This document shows positions 57,101-64,000 of a DNA stretch of 64,000 nt, in pieces. Below the pieces are notes generated by a model that saw only the letters and a list, made by a program, of their open reading frames with translations, was not told the DNA's origin and did no database searches. The number at the start of each line of letters is the position of its first letter. Position 1 is the first letter of the stretch. The DNA is from Pomacea canaliculata (taxonomy: Eukaryota > Mollusca > Gastropoda > Architaenioglossa > Ampullariidae), in NCBI RefSeq assembly GCF_003073045.1, contig NC_037594.1:27578737-27642736 (forward strand), read 5' to 3'. Both the position numbers and the translations under genes were made by a program.

Positions 57101-60100
57101 TTTGTTCCCACCTGTCATACTTTCAGTTTCCGTTAGAGGAGGAGGGGTAAGTTCTAGATCCCTCCAGGATGCCGTGGTTGCCTCTACATACATGGTCAGT
57201 ACGCACCGGCCCTTCAACAACAAACATCTGACCTTAATGTACTATCAACACAAACATCTTACCTTAATGTACTATCAACACAAACATCTTACCTTAATGT
57301 ACTATCAACACAAACATCTTACCTTAATGTACTATCAACACAAACATCTTACCTTAATGTGTTATTCCCTCTGAATTTGAAAGTTGACGTACACATTGAC
57401 TACTTGAGGGTAATCATCTTTTATTTTTCTCTTAATATCCTCAATCCTTCTGTTTTCTACCCACTATTTCTCTCCATCAAGCAAAAATTGATTAGCCTCG
57501 CATGAAAAGACCGTGAGGTGGAATGTAGGAAGCTGATAGTTTGCAACACTTTGCAGGTTTGATTATCCCTGGTTGTTGTTATCATCAGAAAACATTATAA
57601 TGACTTCAAGCAACAACCTGGAGCTGACATTCAGGTAAATAAAAGGATTGGATGGGTGAGCAAAGCTAAATTAGGTCTGCACCTTTCTCTTGTCACAGGA
57701 CCCCAAACAGTACATAGCTAAGTATGAAGTAGCTGTGATCACCTGGTGTCAAAGGCTTTTTTTTCTAGACTTAGCATGATTAGTTCATACATTTAGCACC
57801 TTTGGGCTACCTACGCAAACAGTGAAACCCTCCAACACAGGTACAGCTGATGATAGCATTAGTGCTGCGCCATAGAAAGTAGTCACTAAAGTTGTAATAT
57901 AAAAATATTTTTATGAAATAAAAGCCTGACACTTGAAGATCAGATTTAAGTATAACTATTATTTTAACCCTAAGAAAAATACAATAATTAAAAACAAAAC
58001 TAAGAATAAAGCAGGAGCTGTTAAAAAATCTACAAGATTATGAGTACAGCACTGTTGATAAAATAATATTAATGTTGCTTACAGCCAAAGTAAATGTGTA
58101 TGTAAATGATGCTAGCAACAAAACTAGTCATGATGAATTGATGAGGCAGTGAGAATTGCAGCACAGTAAATGTGTTAAATGATACTAGCAACAACACTAG
58201 TCATGATGAACTGATGAGGCAGTGAGAACTGCAGCACCCACATGTTAGCAGAGCAAGTCAGACTATAAAATCAACATACAGAGCGAATAATGCAGATGGC
58301 ATTGGCCTCCCTGCTGTTGTCGGCCACAATGTCATTGATCTTGAAGTAGGCCTGGTAGCACAGGAATGAGCGATTCCTCAGGCGTTCAATGGGCCAGTAC
58401 TTCATAAAGTGAATGTTCCTGAAGAAAAATGCATCACTGGTTATCTTCCTTTTCCAACCTATGCTTTATCTGTATTTTATGTTCTGTGTGTGTGAGCGCT
58501 CTCTCGCGTGTATGCATATGTCCATAATAAATTTGAACCTACTTTTCCATGGAGAGCGTTGATCCCTAGCTTTTTTTTTTTTTTTTGAGCTAGATTTATG
58601 TGAGGGTTGTGCCTATCTCCTCTTGAATTACTTTCTCTAACCTTCTATAAAGTACTCAGTCTCGACAGCCAGGTCGACTGGGGAAAGACTGAGCCACACG
58701 GGTATGGAACCGCAAGCCTCTCGTTTAACGTCTCGACTATTCGCTTTAAAGAAAACGTGAAGAAAACGAATGGGTCTGACTACGCCAGTTCTTGTACATG
58801 TCATAAAACTTCCTCCTTAACTTGAATTCTAACCTCATAAGTGCACTCCACTACAAAACAGAAGGTAGATGGTTCAAGGCCTGACCGGACCTGTGGCAGG
58901 AATATTCTTAGTTCCTTCTGCTCTACAGGACTGGGTATCAGAGAGGGTGAGTAGCAATAGAAACTTGGGTTTCACCTTTCACATCCAGACATGGTGAATC
59001 ACATAGATATATAAATAAACATAAAGTTTCTTACCGAAGAAAATCCAGGTGCTCATTGTGGTTGCGTGTCTTCATTCTTTTGCAGAAGATAAACAAGTAA
59101 TCTGCTTTACTGAGAGAGATCAGATGCAACGTTTGTCTGGACATCACGGTGAAGCTTCTTTTCGTTTCTTGCTCTAACTCTGATTCCTGCAAAGTGCATG
59201 GAGTGAGAAACTGTGTGGTCAGAGGAGAGCCTCTCTGTCAAACAATTTACACTGGCTTAAACATTCTCATTCATTTCCGAGTTTAACAAGGTTTTGTTTA
59301 AAAAAAAACATCCTAGAAGAGACAGCTTTCTCAGCCTGGAATGAAATGAGTCTGTCCAAAACTGACCAGAATATTGCACAGGCTGGATTTGAGATTTGGG
59401 TTAGGGTTTGAATTTTGAGATTAGCTTAGAGGAGACTAAGTAGATAAAACAGAGACAGTTAGTAGATAAAACAGAGACAGTTAGTTGAAGGCTGGTGACA
59501 AGAGGTGACACTGTGCTTACAAGATTTTGTAGGAGTACTTCTTTTGTCCATGGGAAAGTAACAAACAATGTCTGGGTCGTGTATGTTGGAAATATTTATT
59601 TTAATGTTTATTTTTAAATTTTACTTGTTATGCTACTAGCGGCTTGAAAAATAAATTTAAAAAACTATTACATTGAGAAAATGCTAGCTAGGTCAGTCTA
59701 GATGGTAGTTTATCATAAGAGATGAAAGGCGTGTGGCGGCCGGCATCTCATTTTCTCGCATTCACTTTAAACTCTTGCCTGTGTTTTGCATGACAGTTTG
59801 ATCTAAACCTCGAGAGTACTTCAAGCTGACAGTTGCTAGGCGAATGGTTCAATTATTTGACAAATATTATAACGGGTTGGGAGCAAGGGAACTGACTGTT
59901 CTTTTCCCTTCCAAGTTCCCCAGAGGAAAGTTGGAGGTGTGGAAAGGAGAAAGAAATAAATATGCACATCTTGATCTCCCTTCGACATCGCAAAATTTGT
60001 CCATGCTTTGGTATACCCCAAAAGTCATTCCTTGACTCAAAACGTCCACAGTCATCTTGCAGGGGCCATCTTCCTGTACCGTCTTCCGCACCAGACCTGG

Positions 60101-61899
60101 GTTGGACAAAAACAGCAAACTGCTTGGAAACAAAAGACATACTCTCACTGGTTACAGTCTTCCAACTAGAATTTTGTGTGTGTGTGTGTGTGTGAGAGAG
60201 AAAGATTCCCTTGTCCTGTACAGAAATCCACTGCTTTATTCCTACCTTGGCCGCTGATCACCAAATACCACTTTTGGGCAACATGACCTTCGCGGATGAG
60301 AACACGTCCCGGCGGCAGCCTGCAAGAGATGAGAAAACTGAAATCTGTATTTGAGGATGTAATGAAATAAATATACTGATCATTTATACTATCTTTCAAG
60401 TTTTTATAGTTGCAGCCTAAATATGTTGTATTTTACAACCGCAGTAAAAAGAGACTTTCTCCACTTCTTTTAGGCACAAAGAAGGCCATCTATTATTCCA
60501 GTGGGATAAAAACACCTGGGGGCCGTTTTGAGACTTACGCAATAAAATGTCCACGAAGGACGATATTTTTCTGAATGTCCAGCGGATACATCCGAAAGCT
60601 GTCGAAGAACTGCAGATTGCACAGCACCTGAAACAGATCGTGGTGTACATGACCATGACAGTCTTCAGTCTCGAGACGACTGACATTTTGGAAGGCTACG
60701 GCATCATGCATCAATTTAAGGAGGCAGACAAATATTACAGAGCTATAATTTCCAAAACGTAATGTTGTTTACTTGTTTACCTCATATTGCATTGCTCTTA
60801 CAGACAGTTGTTAAAAGTAACACACAAGCACACAAGTATTTCCGAGACTGGATTTTTCTGCCGTCTCATGTTCAGTTAGTTTAAATGATGACGAGTGTGA
60901 AGTCGCTGTGTTTCTGCACTTTCTATGTTGTGACCTTTGCCCCCGGTAACCCTTACCAAGGAGCATTCCTCTTGTGTCCTCTCAGACGGCGGTAGCAACA
61001 TGATGGCCTGCGCTTTCAGGGTCAAGGTGGCCTGCAATAATATGAGTGCCTCTGTAGTCACTCAATAATAACAAACCAGCTCTTGCAATGGTATCTGCAC
61101 ATTCACGCACACACAGTTACACATGCATATGTATACAGATACACAAACAAGTAAGAAAAGTTAATAATAGAGTACGCTTATTTGTTTAGAGGCGAGCGTG
61201 ATACTCAGTGTACGAAAGACTGAAAACAAACTGACTGATGGCACTTTCAGGACTTCAGGAAGGACACATGTCAAACAATTATCAATATCGACAAAGATTA
61301 GCGGATTAATCTCTTCTCAGATTTCTGGTCCTGCACAGCGCCCTCATCAAGGGAACCCAGACACATCACGGCAGCAAAACTAGGACGCACAGCATGTAAG
61401 GCAGAATGTCCACCCCTGTCATCACTTCACCACATCATGGATGCCCAACACTTGGAAGACTCGTGCCTCTGGATTGACCCCCAAACCCATCATCACCGAC
61501 ACTGAATTTTGTTGTGATGTCATGGTCTCCATTGTCATGGTCATCACTGGCCTACGATGGACGAACCATCTAGAGGTTTTCTTTGTTTGACCAGTGCAGT
61601 CTATTAGGTCTCTGTCGGGTTTGCGGTCTGTGTGAATGTTATTATTTGTGCATTTCTTGACAGGACGATTCCGTGTGACGTTTCCTTTTGTACATTGTAG
61701 TGATCGTAGATGGCTGCTCATCGTCAGACACCCCGTTATCTTAGTGAACTCTGACCTCTTTCACATTGCTTGCTAGACTCTTCTTGGGTTTCCCAACTTT
61801 CTTGTAAACTTGGTCTTCTTGGTACACAAGGTCGGTAAATGTCTTCAAGTTCAACTCAATCTCCAGCGACCTGCACACAACCATCGACTAAAGAGTGAG

Positions 61900-61937
<38 letters not shown>

Positions 61938-63868
61938 ACTTTACTTAGTGTAGGTCTACGATCACGACTGAGGTGAGGTAAACAATTACAATGAGCAAAC
62001 ATCTACATTTGACAGCCTAACAAAATAGAAATATCTAAAATTAGTTTATATATGATTAAAGCTCCAAAATATCCCTACTGGTCAATGGACTTTCTCTTTG
62101 AAAAAACAGTGCTGGCATGTCACGTACACTGTACAATCATGTAGATTGTGAGGCAAACAAGCAAACCTCCACCTAAAAATGTACTAAATGACTGAAGATA
62201 GGCAAACAATGGAAACAGACCAAAAATGTATCTACCATTCCGTGAACTTCTTCGTGGGAGTAAAGATACTTATAACATAAAACGTGATTACAACTATATT
62301 TTGCAGGCAAGAAAAAAAACAACAAAAACAAAAACACAAAACAAAACAAACAAACAAACAAAAAAATTAAGTTTGGATTATAAATGTTAAGAAATTCTTA
62401 TTTCCACAGATAATGAGAAGAGTATAAAATAATCATCATTCCACCCACACAAACATTGTCAGTCCAGGGAACGTTTCACTTTGTCGCACCTTCCTGGTGT
62501 TTGTGCGTTTCGGATCGCAATTGTTGACCAAAGTGGACAGTTTCGTATCTCATTTGTTTCTATATTAATGAAAAAATAATCACTTACCGAATTGCCATGA
62601 CTTTGGCTATTCTGAAAGCAAAGCGAAGAGTACGACCTGCTCTCTCCCAGGTTTTCCGCACCTGTAGAGCAGACAACAATTAAGTGATATTTGCAATTGA
62701 GTGATATTTGATATATTAAGTGATATTGGCACCTGCCATTTTCAAAAGACAAAGGAAATCCAAAGAAATTCCCTGTCTATAACAAGTTAAACTGTTGTTT
62801 TATTTTAGTGGTGTACAGTTAAATTCTTAGTATCGCTAGTTTGTCAATGGAGGGCTTTAATGTCATCCTTGTGTCACCAAACCAGAAAATCTTTACACAA
62901 TGATCGAAATAAATTCTGTACCGTTTTATTTAAGATTCCTACACTCGTTTGAATTCACAGAAAATCAGGGACATATTAATGGAGTACAAAATAGACACCA
63001 CAATACAAGTCTTGCCTTTTGGGATAATACAGCTTGCATTAAGCTCTTCTTCAGCTTCACAGACCTTTGTATTCTTTTTTCGCTCCTTGAGACACATCGT
63101 TTCTTTTAATAATTTATTTGTGCAGTTAAGGTAAATATTAGTTGACATGCACCATTCTGTAAGCAAGAAATCACTAGAAAATTAAAGATAATCGGTAAGA
63201 GATGAGTAAAAAATGTATTAAGATGGGACAAGCGGGTGGGAATTATACCTTCACAACAAAAGAACATGTCTCTGGAGGTGTGTTCCACATTGTAGAATAA
63301 AGTGTATCACTAGATATCTCACACTGTAACTCTGTGTTTGAGAATACATACCGTTTCTTGATGTACTTAGCGCATCTGATGCTAATCCGAACAAAATTAA
63401 ATGCTTTAATCCAGAGTTGCCGTACCTGTTGACAAAAATAAATAAACAAAACGAGGTATTGGCAATTGTCTCTTAGAACTGTAGTCGTGCCCTGTGTAAA
63501 AATACACTTTTGGTTTGAATTATTTTTTACTGAGGACTTCCCATATAGGATGGTGGGGACCGTAAACTCATGTTAGATTATTTTCTATAAAATACCATGG
63601 AGAGCGAAAGGTGTGACGCAGACGTTTCATAAAGGATCCATATGGAGAAATATGTTCGTGAGGTCGAGAACGATCTGAAAATTAACTGACTTTTGAAATG
63701 TTCTGTGACAACTGGTCACACAAAGGAGACTTTTTCCAGGTATCTACCTGAGGGTGGCGTAATACGACAAAATCTGCACTAAGATTGACGATGCCGTCTC
63801 TTTGACTACGAGTAGTACTAATACTAGAAGTAACAAATTCTAGAGTACATTGTATACTGCTCATCCAC
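54180..63868 (-). CDS. CNBD2: CNBD2-like protein with two cyclic-nucleotide-binding folds
   Basis: Exons: 63868-63748 (ATG at 63864), then 63425-63352 or 62662-62589, then 61870-61756, 61031-60957, 60627-60539, 60319-60246, 60096-60017, 59186-59035, 58418-58280, 55548-55399, 54458-54180; about 447 aa, all in phase. Fold 1 spans FFDSFRMYPLDIQKNIVLRG, LPPGRVLIREGHVAQKWYLV, SQGMTFG and ESELEQETKRSFTV, so the phosphate-cassette Glu and Arg appear kept. Fold 2 spans MKYWPIERLRNRSF, NAICIIRS, DPVFIEIQTLSAGDVF and VSLGAEVILLSKSFYLAYWN and lacks a clear cassette. DLYTRKVKDELFEKF and a short end follow. CNBD2 is a soluble cAMP-binding protein needed for sperm flagella in mammals. The assignment is by layout and motif. 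A short exon may be missing between 58280 and 55548, and the first exon may be internal, with more gene to the right. Confidence 0.78.
57212..57362. repeat. Near-perfect 30-bp minisatellite x 5
   Basis: The unit 'acaaacatcttaccttaatg' plus 'tactatcaac' repeats five times with only edge variants, inside the long CNBD2-like intron 55549-58279. Its period is a multiple of three, hence the open frame across it. Confidence 0.95.
58084..58236. repeat. Tandem duplication, about 75 bp x 2
   Basis: 'gctagcaacaaaactagtca' / 'actagcaacaacactagtca' and 'tgatgaggcagtgagaattg' / 'tgatgaggcagtgagaactg' recur once. It lies just downstream (minus-strand sense) of CNBD2-like exon 58418-58280. Confidence 0.85.
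61902..61934. repeat. (GA)n microsatellite
   Basis: An uninterrupted run of about 16 GA dinucleotides, 32 bp upstream (minus-strand sense) of the acceptor of CNBD2-like exon 61870-61756. Confidence 0.95.
62589..62662 (-). other. CNBD2-like alternative exon B (74 bp)
   Basis: This exon encodes VRKTWERAGRTLRFAFRIAK and four more residues plus CG. It is flanked by tctgctctacag and gtaagt. It enters at phase 0 and leaves two bases completed by the G of exon 61870. Confidence 0.78.
63352..63425 (-). other. CNBD2-like alternative exon A (74 bp)
   Basis: This exon encodes VRQLWIKAFNFVRISIRCAK and four more residues plus CG. It is flanked by tttgtcaacag and gtatgt. Length and both phases equal exon B. 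The copies share the VR..W..A....R...R.AK....R pattern, so they arose by duplication, and reading both would break the frame. Confidence 0.75.
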
Positions 63869-64000
63869 CTGCAATTTAGTATTAAAAAATTGTAAAAAAC
63901 ACATTATATTAGTTTCTTTTAGAAAGTTTAAGATCAATTTTGCTGAGTCTGTTGGTTATCAATTACAAATGGAGAACTGTAGCCAATTCGGAAACCTTAG

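Noticed and set aside
58640-58745. Possible reverse SINE with box-B-like gcggttccatacccg
   Set aside because: Only one box is visible and no body matches the other SINEs in the window.

Overview
The window is animal genomic DNA with multi-exon genes, GT-AG introns, TATA/AATAAA signals and SINE and LINE debris. The gene set (an attractin, a T-box factor, a CNBD2-like protein, a fucolectin/mucin membrane protein and an Ala/Ser-rich silk-like secreted protein), together with the repeat types, suggests a lophotrochozoan, most likely a gastropod mollusc. I cannot name the species.

Layout. 1-14.7 kb (+): the 3' two thirds of an attractin gene (ATRN/ATRNL1 family), entering the window in the Kelch region and ending in the conserved cytoplasmic tail. 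14.7-19.4 kb: AT-rich 3' flank. 19.4-26.3 kb (-): a group of short secreted-protein genes, comprising a 393-residue acidic plus Ala/Ser-rich silk-like protein with a clear TATA box, a partial His-rich gene, and a 73-residue secreted peptide. 27.8-33.5 kb (-): an 11-exon gene whose exons join in phase to encode two tandem T-box domains. 33.5-42 kb: gene-poor, with SINEs, a LINE fragment and minisatellites. 42.0-49.5 kb (-): a signal peptide, two fucolectin-type (F5/8C-like) domains, a stalk of about 1000 residues rich in Thr/Ser, a transmembrane helix and a short tail. 49.5-54.2 kb: intergenic, with a LINE remnant. 54.2-63.9 kb (-): a CNBD2-like gene with two cyclic-nucleotide-binding folds, possibly running off the right edge.

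The genes do not form one pathway. Attractin and the mucin-lectin act at the cell surface, the small genes encode secreted (possibly matrix) products, the T-box protein is nuclear, and the CNBD2-like protein is cytoplasmic.

The most notable observations are the tandem T-box protein, whose second T-box keeps the exon architecture but has lost the hallmark C-terminal recognition segment, and two independent cases of equal-length, equal-phase duplicated exons that cannot both be read in frame (59 bp in attractin, 74 bp in the CNBD2-like gene). These imply mutually exclusive splicing. All exon coordinates were read by eye from splice signals, phase and family similarity; no alignment or RNA data were available.
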